Below, in pieces: positions 12,901 to 26,500 of a stretch of DNA of 64,000 nt. Source of the DNA: Hydractinia symbiolongicarpus (taxonomy: Eukaryota; Cnidaria; Hydrozoa; Anthoathecata; Hydractiniidae). How positions within the stretch are numbered: position 1 is the stretch's first letter; each line of letters starts with the position of its first letter. The stretch covers positions 36,669,851 through 36,733,850 of the forward strand of contig NC_079877.1 in NCBI RefSeq assembly GCF_029227915.1. The letters are read 5' to 3'. The position numbers and the translations under genes are program-made. Under the pieces are notes generated by a model. The model was not told the origin of the DNA, made no database searches, and worked only from the letters and a program-made list of their open reading frames with translations.

Positions 12901-15900
12901 TTTACTCACAGGGTACTTTCTTTGTATATACTCGACTATACGGGACAAGCACGGGATTTACGGGAAATCGCGGGTTTTCGTTTGCCGGCGATTAAACTTC
13001 TTTTATTCAGCGTCTCATCAAAAATGAAAACATTTTTGAAAACTACAAGTCTCATGCGTTTTAGTGGTGAAAAGATAATTTAAAAAATCGTTCTGGAAAT
13101 GAGTTTACTCACAGGGTACTTTCTTTGTATATACTCGACTATACGGGCCAAGCACGGGGTTTACGGGAAATCGCGGGTTTTCGTTTGCTTTTCTTTCATT
13201 CAGCGTCTCATCAAAAATGGAAACATTTTTAAAAACTACAAGTCTCATGCGTTTTAGTGGTGAAAAGATAATTTAAAAAATCGTTCGGGAAATGAGTTTA
13301 CTCGCAGGATACTTTCTTTGTATACTTTTGACTATACGGGCCGAGTCCGGGATTTACGGGAATTCGCGGGTTTTCGTTTGCCGGCGATTAAACTTCTTTT
13401 ATTCAGCGTCCCATCAAAAATGAAAACATTTTTGAAAACTACAAGTCTCATGCGTTTTAGTGGTGAAAAGATAATTTAAAAAATTGTTCTGGAAATGAGT
13501 TTACTCACAGGGTACTTTCTTTGTATATACTCGACTATACGGGCCAAGCACGTGATTTACGGGAAATTGCGGGTTTTCGTTTGCCGGCGATTAAACTTCT
13601 TTTATTCAGCGTCTCATCAAAAATAAAAACATTTTTGAAAACTACAAGTCTCATGCGTTTTAGTGGTGAAAAAATAATTTAAAAAATCGTTCGGGAAATG
13701 AGTTTACTCCCTGGGTACTTTCTTTGTATACCTTTGACTATACGGGCCGAGTCCGGGATTTACTGGAAATCGCGGGTTTTCGTTTGCCGGCGATTAAACA
13801 TCTTTTATTCAGCGTCTCATCAAAAATGAAAACATTTTTGAAAACTACAAGTCTCATGCGTTTTAGTGGTGAAAAGATAATTTAAAAAATCGTTCTGGAA
13901 ATGAGTTTACTCCCTGGGTATTTTCTTTGTATACTTTTGACTAAATGGGCCGAGTCCGGGATTTACGGGAAATCGCGGTTTTCGTTTGCCGGCGATTAAA
14001 CTTCCTTTATTCAGCGTCTCATCCAAAATGTAAACATTTTTGAAAACTACAAGTCTCATGCGTTTTAGTGGTGAAAAGATAATTTAAAAAATCGTTCTGG
14101 AAATGAGTTTACTCACAGGGTACTTTATTTGTATATACTCGACTATACGGGCCAAGCACGGGATTTACGGGAAATCGCGGGTTTTCGTTTGCCGGCGATT
14201 AAACTTCTTTCATTCAGCGTCTCATCAAAAATGGAAACATTTTTAAAAACTACAAGTCTCATGCGTTTTAGTGGTGAAAAAATAATTTAAAAAATCGTTC
14301 TGGAAATGAGTTTACTCGCAGGGTACTTTCTTTGTATACTTTTGACTATACGGGCCGAGTCCGGGATTTACGGAAAATCGCGGGTTTTTTGTTGCCGGCG
14401 ATTAAACTTCTTTTATTCAGCGTCTCATCAAAAATAAAAACATTTTTGAAAACTACAAGTCTCATGCGTTTTAGTGGTGAAAAAATAATTTAAAAAATCG
14501 TTCGGGAAATGAGTTTACTCCCTGGGTACTTTCTTTGTATACTTTTGACTATACGGGCCGAGTCCGGGATTTACTGGAAATCGCGGGTTTTCGTTTGCCG
14601 GCGATTAAACATCTTTTATTCAGCGTCTCATCAAAAATGAAAACATTTTTGAAAACTACAAGTCTCATGCGTTTTAGTGGTGAAAAGATAATTTAAAAAA
14701 TCGTTCTGGAAATGAGTTTACTCCCTGGGTATTTTCTTTGTATACTTTTGACTAAACGGGCCGAGTCCGGGATTTACGGGAAATCGCGGTTTTCGTTTGC
14801 CGGCGATTAAACTTCCTTTATTCAGCGTCTCATCCAAAATGAAAACATTTTTGAAAACTACAAGTCTCATGCGTTTTAGTGGTGAAAAGATAATTTAAAA
14901 AATCGTTCTGGAAATGAGTTTACTCACAGGGTACTTTATTTGTATATACTCGACTATACGGGCCAAGCACGGGATTTACGGGAAATCGCGGGTTTTCGTT
15001 TGCCGGCGATTAAACTTCTTTCATTCAGCGTCTCATCAAAAATGGAAACATTTTTAAAAACTACAAGTCTCATGCGTTTTAGTGGTGAAAAAGTAATTTA
15101 AAAAATCGTTCGGGAAATGAGTTTACTCACAGGGTACTTTCTTTGTATACATTCGACTATACGGGCCAAGCCCTGGATTTACGGGAAATCGCGGGTTTTC
15201 GTTCGCCGGCGATTAAACTTCTTTTATTCAGCGTCTCATCAAAAATGAAAACATTTTTTAAAAACTACAAGTCTCATGCGTTTTAGTGGTGAAAAGATAA
15301 TTTAAAAAATTGTTCTGGAAATGAGTTTACTCACAGGGTACTTTCTTTGTATATACTCGACTATACGGGACAAGCACGGGATTTACGGGAAATCGCGGGT
15401 TTTCGTTTGCCGGCGATTAAACTTGTTTTATTCAGCGTCTCATCAAAAATGAAAACATTTTTGAAAACTACAAGTCTCATGCGTTTTAGTGGTGAAAAGA
15501 TAATTTAAAAAATCGTTCTGGAAATGAGTTTACTCACAGGGTACTTTCTTTGTATATACTCGACTATACGGGCCAAGCACGGGATTTACGGGAAATCGCG
15601 GGTTTTCGTTTGCTTTTCTTTCATTCAGCGTCTCATCAAAAATGGAAACATTTTTAAAAACTACAAGTCTCATGCGTTTTAGTGGTAAAAAGATAATTTA
15701 AAAAATCGTTCGGGAAATGAGTTTACTCGCAGGATACTTTCTTTGTATACTTTTGACTATACGGGCCGAGTCCGGGATTTACGGGAATTCGCGGGTTTTC
15801 GTTTGCCGGCGATTAAACTTCTTTTATTCAGCGTCTCATCAAAAATGAAAACATTTTTGAAAACTACAAGTCTCATGCGTTTTAGTGGTGAAAAGATAAT

Positions 15901-18900
15901 TTAAAAAATTGTTCTGGAAATGAGTTTACTCACAGGGTACTTTCTTTGTATATACTCGACTATACGGGCCAAGCACGTGATTTACGGGAAATTGCGGGTT
16001 TTCGTTTGCCGGCGATTAAACTTCTTTTATTCAGCGTCTCATCAAAAATAAAAACATTTTTGAAAACTACAAGTCTCATGCGTTTTAGTGGTGAAAAAAT
16101 AATTTAAAAAATCGTTCGGGAAATGAGTTTACTCCCTGGGTACTTTCTTTGTATACTTTTGACTATACGGGCCGAGTCCGGGATTTACTGGAAATCGCGA
16201 GTTTTCGTTTGCCGGCGATTAAACATCTTTTATTCAGCGTCTCATCAAAAATGAAAACATTTTTGAAAACTACAAGTCTCATGCGTTTTAGTGGTGAAAA
16301 GATAATTTAAAAAATCGTTCTGGAAATGAGTTTACTCCCTGGGTATTTTCTTTGTATACTTTTGACTAAACGGGCCGAGTCCGGGATTTACGGGAAATCG
16401 CGGTTTTCGTTTGCCGGCGATTAAACTTCCTTTATTCAGCGTTTCATCCAAAATGAAAACATTTTTGAAAACTACAAGTCTCATGCGTTTTAGTGGTGAA
16501 AAGATAATTTAAAAAATCGTTCTGGAAATGAGTTTACTCACAGGGTACTTTATTTGTATATACTCGACTATACGGGCCAAGCACGGGATTTACGGGAAAT
16601 CGCGGGTTTTCGTTTGCCGGCGATTAAACTTCTTTCATTCAGCGTCTCATCAAAAATGGAAACATTTTTAAAAACTACAAGTCTCATGCGTTTTAGTGGT
16701 GAAAAAATAATTTAAAAAATCGTTCGGGAAATGAGTTTACTCACAGGGTACTTTCTTTGTATACATTCGACTATACGGGCCAAGCCCTGGATTTACGGGA
16801 AATCGCGGGTTTTCGTTCGCCGGCGATTAAACTTCTTTTATTCAGCGTCTCATCAAAAATGAAAACATTTTTAAAAACTACAAGTCTCATGCGTTTTAGT
16901 GGTGAAAAGATAATTTTAAAAATCGTTCGGGAAATGAGTTTACTCACAGGGTACTTTCTTTGTATATACTCGACTATACGGGCCAAGCACGGGATTTACG
17001 GGATATCGCGGGTTTTCGTTTGCCGGCGATTAAACTTCTTTTATTCCGCGTCTCATCAAAAATGAAAACATTCCTGAAAACTACAAGTCTCATGCGTTTT
17101 AGTGGTGAAAAGATAATTTATAAAATCGTTCTGGAAATGAGTTTACTCGCAGGGTACTTTCTTTGTATACTTTTGACTATACGGGCCGAGTCCGGGATTT
17201 ACGGAAAATCGCGGTTTTTTTGTTGCCGGCGATTAAACTTCTTTTATTCAGCGTCTCATCAAAAATGAAAACATTTTTTAAAAACTACAAGTCTCATACG
17301 TTTTAGTGGTGAAAAAATAATTTAAAAAATCGTTCGGGAAATGAGTTTACTCACAGGGTACTTTCTTTGTATACATTCGACTATACGGGCCAAGCCCTGG
17401 ATTTACAGGAAATCGCGGGTTTTCGTTCGCCGGCGATTAAACTTCTTTTATTCAGCGTCTCATCAAAAATGAAAACATTTTTAAAAACTACAAGTCTCAT
17501 GCGTTTTAGTGGTGAAAAGATAATTTTAAAAATCGTTCGGGAAATGAGTTTACTCACAGGGTACTTTCTTTGTATATACTCGACTATACGGGCCAAGCAC
17601 GGGATTTACGGGATATCGCGGGTTTTCGTTTGCCGGCGATTAAACTTCTTTTATTCCGCGTCTCATCAAAAATGAAAACATTCCTGAAAACTACAAGTCT
17701 CATGCGTTTTAGTGGTGAAAAGATAATTTATAAAATCGTTCTGGAAATGAGTTTACTCGCAGGGTACTTTCTTTGTATACTTTTGACTATACGGGCCGAG
17801 TCCGGGATTTACGGAAAATCGCGGGTTTTTTGTTGCCGGCGATTAAACTTCTTTTATTCAGCGTCTCATCAAAAATGAAAACATTTTTTAAAAACTACAA
17901 GTCTCATGCGTTTTAGTGGTGAAAAGATAATTTAAAAAATTGTTCTGGAAATGAGTTTACTCACAGGGTACTTTCTTTGTATATACTCGACTATACGGGA
18001 CAAGCACGGGATTTACGGGAAATCGCGGGTTTTCGTTTGCCGGCGATTAAACTTCTTTTATTCAGCGTCTCATCAAAAATGAAAACATTTTTGAAAACTA
18101 CAAGTCTCATGCGTTTTAGTGGTGAAAAGATAATTTAAAAAATCGTTCTGGAAATGAGTTTACTCACAGGGTACTTTCTTTGTATATACTCGACTATACG
18201 GGCCAAGCACGGGATTTACGGGAAATCGCGGGTTTTCGTTTGCTTTTCTTTCATTCAGCGTCTCATCAAAAATGGAAACATTTTTAAAAACTACAAGTCT
18301 CATGCGTTTTAGTGGTGAAAAGATAATTTAAAAAATCGTTCGGGAAATAAGTTTACTCGCAGGATACTTTCTTTGTATACTTTTGACTATACGGGCCGAG
18401 TCCGGGATTTACGGGAATTCGCGGGTTTTCGTTTGCCGGCGATTAAACTTCTTTTATTCAGCGTCTCATCAAAAATGAAAACATTTTTGAAAACTACAAG
18501 TCTCATGCGTTTTAGTGGTGAAAAGATAATTTAAAAAATTGTTCTGGAAATGAGTTTACTCACAGGGTACTTTCTTTGTATATACTCGACTATACGGGCC
18601 AAGCACGTGATTTACGGGAAATTGCGGGTTTTCGTTTGCCGGCGATTAAACTTCTTTTATTCAGCGTCTCATCAAAAATAAAAACATTTTTGAAAACTAC
18701 AAGTCTCATGCGTTTTAGTGGTGAAAAAATAATTTAAAAAATCGTTCTGGAAATGAGTTTACTCCCTGGGTACTTTCTTTGTATACTTTTGACTATACGG
18801 GCCGAGTCCGGGATTTACTGGAAGTCGCGGGTTTTCGTTTGCCGGCGATTAAACATCTTTTATTCAGCGTCTCATCAAAAATGAAAACATTTTTGAAAAC

Positions 18901-21900
18901 TACAAGTCTCATGCGTTTTAGTGGTGAAAAGATAATTTAAAAAATTGTTCTGGAAATGAGTTTACTCACAGGGTACTTTCTTTGTATATACTCGACTATA
19001 CGGGACAAGCACGGGATTTACGGGAAATCGCGGGTTTTCGTTTGCCGGCGATTAAACTTCTTTTATTCCGCGTCTCATCAAAAATGAAAACATTCCTGAA
19101 AAGTCTCATGCGTTTTAGTGGTGAAAAGATATTTTAAAAAATTGTTCTGGAAATGAGTTTACTCACAGGGTACTTTCTTTGTATATACTCGACTATACGG
19201 GACAAGCACGGGATTTACGGGAAATCGCGGGTTTTCGTTTGCCGGCGATTAAACTTCTTTTATTCAGCGTCTCATCAAAAATGAAAACATTTTTGAAAAC
19301 TACAAGTCTCATGCGTTTTAGTGGTGAAAAGATAATTTAAAAAATCGTTCTGGAAATGAGTTTACTCACAGGGTACTTTCTTTGTATATACTCGACTATA
19401 CGGGCCAAGCACGGGATTTACGGGAAATCGCGGGTTTTCGTTTGCTTTTCTTTCATTCAGCGTCTCATCAAAAATGGAAACATTTTTAAAAACTACAAGT
19501 CTCATGCGTTTTAGTGGTGAAAAGATAATTTAAAAAATCGTTCGGGAAATAAGTTTACTCGCAGGATACTTTCTTTGTATACTTTTGACTATACGGGCCG
19601 AGTCCGGGATTTACGGGAATTCGCGGGTTTTCGTTTGCCGGCGATTAAACTTCTTTTATTCAGCGTCTCATCAAAAATGAAAACATTTTTGAAAACTACA
19701 AGTCTCATGCCTTTTAGTGGTGAAAAGATAATTTAAAAAATTGTTCTGGAAATGAGTTTACTCACAGGGTACTTTCTTTGTATATACTCGACTATACGGG
19801 CCAAGCACGTAATTTACGGGAAATTGCGGGTTTTCGTTTGCCGGCGATTAAACTTCTTTTATTCAGCGTCTCATCAAAAATAAAAACATTTTTGAAAACT
19901 ACAAGTCTCATGCGTTTTAGTGGTGAAAAAATAATTTAAAAAATCGTTCGGGAAATGAGTTTACTCCCTGGGTACTTTCTTTGTATACTTTTGACTATAC
20001 GGGCCGAGTCCGGGATTTACTGGAAATCGCGGGTTTTCGTTTGCCGGCGATTAAACATCTTTTATTCAGCGTCTCATCAAAAATGAAAACATTTTTGAAA
20101 ACTACAAGTCTCATGCGTTTTAGTGGTGAAAAGATAATTTAAAAAATTGTTCTGGAAATGAGTTTACTCACAGGGTACTTTCTTTGTATATACTCGACTA
20201 TACGGGACAAGCACGGGATTTACGGGAAATCGCGGGTTTTCGTTTGCCGGCGATTAAACTTCTTTTATTCAGCGTCTCATCAAAAATGAAAACATTTTTG
20301 AAAACTACAAGTCTCATGCGTTTTAGTGGTGAAAAGATAATTTAAAAAATCGTTCTGGAAATGAGTTTACTCACAGGGAACTTTCTTTGTATATACTCGA
20401 CTATACGGGCCAAGCACGGGATTTACGGGAAATCGCGGGTTTTCGTTTGCTTTTCTTTCATTCAGCGTCTCATCAAAAATGGAAACATTTTTAAAAACTA
20501 CAAGTCTCATGCGTTTTAGTGGTGAAAAGATAATTTAAAAAATCGTTCGGGAAATGAGTTTACTCGCAGGATACTTTCTTTGTATACTTTTGACTATACG
20601 GGCCGAGTCCGGGATTTACGGGAATTCGCGGGTTTTCGTTTGCCGGCGATTAAACTTCTTTTATTCAGCGTCTCATCAAAAATGAAAACATTTTTGAAAA
20701 CTACAAGTCTCATTCGTTTTAGTGGTGAAAAGATAATTTAAAAAATTGTTCTGGAAATGAGTTTACTCACAGGGTACTTTCTTTGTATATACTCGACTAT
20801 ACGGGCCAAGCACGTGATTTACGGGAAATTGCGGGTTTTCGTTTGCCGGCGATTAAACTTCTTTTATTCAGCGTCTCATCAAAAATAAAAACATTTTTGA
20901 AAACTACAAGTCTCATGCGTTTTAGTGGTGAAAAAATAATTTAAAAAATCGTTCGGGAAATGAGTTTACTTCCTGGGTACTTTCTTTGTATACTTTTGAC
21001 TATACGGGCCGAGTCCGGGATTTACTGGAAATCGCGGGTTTTCGTTTGCCGGCGATTAAACATCTTTTATTCAGCGTCTCATCAAAAATGAAAACATTTT
21101 TGAAAACTACAAGTCTCATGCGTTTTAGTGGTGAAAAGATAATTTAAAAAATCGTTCTGGAAATGAGTTTACTCCCTGGGTATTTTCTTTGTATACTTTT
21201 GACTAAACGGGCCGAGTCCGGGATTTACGGGAAATCGCGGTTTTCGTTTGCCGGCGATTAAACTTCCTTTATTCAGCGTTTCATCCAAAATGAAAACATT
21301 TTTGAAAACTACAAGTCTCATGCGTTTTAGTGGTGAAAAGATAATTTAAAAAATCGTTCTGGAAATGAGTTTACTCACAGGGTACTTTATTTGTATATAC
21401 TCGACTATACGGGCCAAGCACGGGATTTACTTGAAATCGCGGGTTTTCGTTTGCCGGCGATTAAACTTCTTTCATTCAGCGTCTCATCAAAAATAGAAAC
21501 ATTTTTAAAAACTACAAGTCTCATGCGTTTTAGTGGTGAAAAAATAATTTAAAAAATCGTTCGGGAAATGAGTTTACTCACAGGGTACTTTCTTTGTATA
21601 CATTCGACTATACGGGCCAAGCCCTGGATTTACGGGAAATCGCGGGTTTTCGTTCGCCGGCGATTAAACTTCTTTTATTCAGCGTCTCATCAAAAATGAA
21701 AACATTTTTTAAAAACTACAAGTCTCATGCGTTTTAGTGGTGAAAAGATAATTTTAAAAATCGTTCGGGAAATGAGTTTACTCACAGGGTACTTTCTTTG
21801 TATATACTCGACTATACGGGCCAAGCACGGGATTTACGGGATATCGCGGGTTTTCGTTTGCCGGCGATTAAACTTCTTTTATTCCGCGTCTCATCAAAAA

Positions 21901-23530
21901 TGAAAACATTCCTGAAAACTACAAGTCTCATGCGTTTTAGTGGTGAAAAGATAATTTATAAAATCGTTCTGGAAATGAGTTTACTCGCAGGGTACTTTCT
22001 TTGTATACTTTTGACTATACGGGCCGAGTCCGGGATTTACGGAAAATCGCGGGTTTTTTGTTGCCGGCGATTAAACTTCTTTTATTCAGCGTCTCATCAA
22101 AAATGAAAACATTTTTTAAAAACTACAAGTCTCATACGTTTTAGTGGTGAAAAAATAATTTAAAAAATCGTTCGGGAAATGAGTTTACTCACAGGGTACT
22201 TTCTTTGTATACATTCGACTATACGGGCCAAGCCCTGGATTTACGGGAAATCGCGGGTTTTCGTTCGCCGGCGATTAAACTTCTTTCATTCAGCGTCTCA
22301 TCAAAAATAGAAACATTTTTAAAAACTACAAGTCTCATGCGTTTTAGTGGTGAAAAAATAATTTAAAAAATCGTTCGGGAAATGAGTTTACTCACAGGGT
22401 ACTTTCTTTGTATACATTCGACTATACGGGCCAAGCCCTGGATTTACGGGAAATCGCGGGTTTTCGTTCGCCGGCGATTAAACTTCTTTTATTCAGCGTC
22501 TCATCAAAAATGAAAACATTTTTAAAAACTACAAGTCTCATGCGTTTTAGTGGTGAAAAGATAATTTTAAAAATCGTTCGGGAAATGAGTTTACTCACAG
22601 GGTACTTTCTTTGTATATACTCGACTATACGGGCCAAGCACGGGATTTACGGGATATCGCGGGTTTTCGTTTGCCGGCGATTAAACTTCTTTTATTCCGC
22701 GTCTCATCAAAAATGAAAACATTCCTGAAAACTACAAGTCTCATGCGTTTTAGTGGTGAAAAGATAATTTATAAAATCGTTCTGGAAATGAGTTTACTCG
22801 CAGGGTACTTTCTTTGTATACTTTTGACTATACGGGCCGAGTCCGGGATTTACGGAAAATCGCGGGTTTTTTGTTGCCGGCGATTAAACTTCTTTTATTC
22901 AGTGTCTCATCAAAAATGAAAACATTTTTTAAAAACTACAAGTCTCATACGTTTTAGTGGTGAAAAAATAATTTAAAAAATCGTTCGGGAAATGAGTTTA
23001 CTCACAGGGTACTTTCTTTGTATACATTCGACTATACGGGCCAAGCCCTGGATTTACGGGAAATCGCGGGTTTTCGTTCGCCGGCGATTAAACTTCTTTT
23101 ATTCAGGGTCTCATCAAAAATGAAAACATTTTTAAAAACTACAAGTCTCATGCGTTTTAGTGGTGAAAAGATAATTTTAAAAATCGTTCGGGAAATGAGT
23201 TTACTCACAGGGTACTTTCTTTGTATATACTCGACTATACGGGCCAAGCACGTGATTTACGGGATATCGCGGGTTTTCGTTTGCCGGCGATTAAACTTCT
23301 TTTATTCCGCGTCTCATCAAAAATGAAAACATTCCTGAAAACTACAAGTCTCATGCGTTTTAGTGGTGAAAAGATAATTTATAAAATCGTTCTGGAAATG
23401 AGTTTACTCGCAGGGTACTTTCTTTGTATACTTTTGACTATACGGGCCGAGTCCGGGATTTACGAAAAATCGCGGGTTTTTTGTTGCCGGCGATTAAACT
23501 TCTTTTATTCAGCGTCTCATCAAAAATGAA
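9941..23530. repeat. Sub-block D: HOR family marked by a 10-bp monomer deletion
   Basis: A shortened monomer in which GTTTGC runs directly into TTTTCTTTCATT (10 bp missing) occurs six times, at about 9951, 13188, 15613, 18243, 19445 and 20450. The spacings of 3237, 2425, 2630, 1202 and 1005 bp correspond to 16, 12, 13, 6 and 5 monomers once visible indels are counted. The monomers following each marker keep the same order of private variants (CGTCCCATC or CGTCTCATC, CACGTGATTT, TTTACTGG, and in most copies CGCGGTTTTCG with one G missing). The unit is therefore one HOR varying in length by internal duplication and loss. A three-monomer step (610 bp) is duplicated at about 16757/17367 and 22408/23018. 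Confidence 0.88.
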
Positions 23531-26500
23531 AACATTTTTTAAAAACTACAAGTCTCATACGTTTTAGTGGTGAAAAAATAATTTAAAAAATCGTTCGGGA
23601 AATGAGTTTACTCACAGGGTACTTTCTTTGTATACATTCGACTATACGGGCCAAGCCCGGGATTTACGGTAAATAGCGGGTTTTCGTTTGCCGGCGATTA
23701 AACTTCTTTCATTAGGCGTCTCATCGAAAATGAAAACCTTCCTGAAAACTACAAGTCTCATGCGTTTTAGTGGTGAAAAAATAATTTAAAAAATCGTTCG
23801 GGAAATGAGTTTACTCACAGGGTATTTTCTTTGTATACTTTTGACTAAACGGGCCGAGTCCGGGATTTACGGGAAATCGCGGGTTTTCGTTTCCCGGCGA
23901 TTAAACTTCTTTTATTTAGCGTCTCATCAAAAATGAAACATTTTTGAAAACTACAAGTCTCATGCGTTTTAGTGGTGAAAAGATAATTTAAAAAATCGTT
24001 CTGGAAATGAGTTTACTCACAGAGTACTTTCTTTGTATATACTCGACTATACGGGCCAAGCACGGGATTTACGGGAAATCGCGGGTTTTCGCTTGCCGGC
24101 GATTAAACTTCTTTCATTCAGCGTCTCATCAAAAATGGAAACATTTTTGAAAACTACAAGTCTCATGCGTTTTAGTGGTGAAAAAATAATTTAAAAAATC
24201 GTTCGGGAAATGAGTTTACTCACAGGGTACTTTCTTTGTATACATTCGACTATACGGGCCAAGCCCGGGATTTACGGGAATTCGCGGGTTTTTGTTTGCC
24301 GGCGATTAAACTTCTTTCATTAAGCGTTTCATCAAAAATGAAAACATTCCTGAAAACTACAAGTCTCATGCGTTTTAGTGGTGAAAAAATAATTTAAAAA
24401 ATCGTTCGGAAATGAGTTTACTCCCTGGGTAATTTCTTTGTATACTTTTAACTATACGGGCCGAGTCCTGGATTTACGGGAAATCGCGGGTTTTCGTTTG
24501 CCGGCGATTAAACTTCTTTCATTAAGCGTCTCATCAAAAATGAAAACATTCCTGAAAACTACAAGTCTCATGCGTTTTAGTGGTGAAAAAATAATTTAAA
24601 AAATCGTTCGGAAATGAGTTTACTCCCTGGGTACTTTCTTTGTATACTTTTAACTATACGGGCCGAGTCCGGGATTTACGGGAAATCGCGGGTTTTCGTT
24701 TGCCGGCGATTAAACATCTTTTATTCAGCGTCTCATTAAAAATGAAAACATTTTTGAAAACTACAAGTTTCATGCGTTTTAGTGGTGATAAAATAATTTA
24801 AAAAATCGTTCGGAAATAAGTTTACTCCCTGGGTACTTTCTTTGTATACTTTTAACTATACGGGCCGAGTCCGGGATTTACGGGAAATCGCGGGTTTTCG
24901 TTTGCCGGCGATTAAATATCTTTTATTCAGCGTCTCATCAAAAATGAAAACATTTTTGAAAACTACAAGTCTCATGCGATTTAGTGGTGAAAAAATAATT
25001 TAAAAAATCGTTCGGGAAATGAGTTTACTCACAGGGTACTTTCTTTGTATACATTCGACTATACGGGCCAAGCCCGGGATTTACGGGAAATCGCGGGTTT
25101 TCGTTTGCCAGCGATTAAACTTCTTTCATTAGGCGTCTCATCAAAAATGAAAACATTCCTGAAAACTACAAGTCTCATGCGTTTTAGTGGTGAAAAAATA
25201 ATTTAAAAAATCGTTCGGAAATGAGTTTACTCACTGGGTACTTTCTTTGTATACTTTTAACTATACGGGCCGAGTCCGGGGTTTACGGGAAATCGCGGGT
25301 TTTCGTGTGCCGGCGATTAAACATCTTTTATTCAGCGTCTCATCAAAAATGAAAACATTTTTGAAAACTACAAGTCTCATGCGTTTTAGTGGTGAAAAGA
25401 TAATTTAAAAAATCGTTCTGGAAATGAGTTTACTCCCTGGGCATTTTCTTTGTATACTTTTGACTATACGGGCCGAGTCCGGGATTTACGGGAATTCGCG
25501 GGTTTTCGTTTGCCGGCGATTAAACTTCTTTCATTAAGCGTCTCATCAAAAATGAAAACATTCCTGAAAACTACAAGTCTCATGCGTTTTAGTGGTGAAA
25601 AAATAATTTAAAAAATCGTTCGGGAAATGAGTTTACTCCCTGGGTACTTTCTTTGTATACTTTTGACTATACGGGCCAAGTCCGGGATTTACGGGAAATC
25701 GCGGGTTTTCGTTTGCCGGCGATTAAACATCTTTTATTTAGCGTCTCATCAAAAATGAAAACATTTTTGAAAACTACAAGTCTCATGCGTTTTAGTGGTG
25801 AAAAAATAATTTAAAAAATCGTTCGGGAAATGAGTTTACTCACAGGGTATTTTCTTTGTATACTTTTGACTAAACGGGCCGAGTCCGGGATTTACGGGAA
25901 ATCGCGGGTTTTCGTTTCCCGGCGATTAAACTTCTTTTATTCAGCGTCTCATCAAAAATTAAAACATTTTTTAAAAACTACAAGTCTCATACGTTTTAGT
26001 GGTGAAAAAATAATTTAAAAAATCGTTCGGGAAATGAGTTTACTCACAGGGTACTTTCTTTGTATACATTCGACTATACGGGCCAAGCCCGGGATTTACG
26101 GTAAATAGCGGGTTTTCGTTTGCCGGCGATTAAACTTCTTTCATTAGGCGTCTCATCGAAAATGAAAACCTTCCTGAAAACTACAAGTCTCATGCGTTTT
26201 AGTGGTGAAAAAATAATTTAAAAAATCGTTCGGGAAATGAGTTTACTCACAGGGTATTTTCTTTGTATACTTTTGACTAAACGGGCCGAGTCCGGGATTT
26301 ACGGGAAATCGCGGGTTTTCGTTTCCCGGCGATTAAACTTCTTTTATTCAGCGTCTCATCAAAAATGAAAACATTTTTGAAAACTACAAGTCTCATGCGT
26401 TTTAGTGGTGAAAAGATAATTTAAAAAATCGTTCTGGAAATGAGTTTACTCACAGAGTACTTTCTTTGTATATACTCGACTATACGGGCCAAGCACGGGA

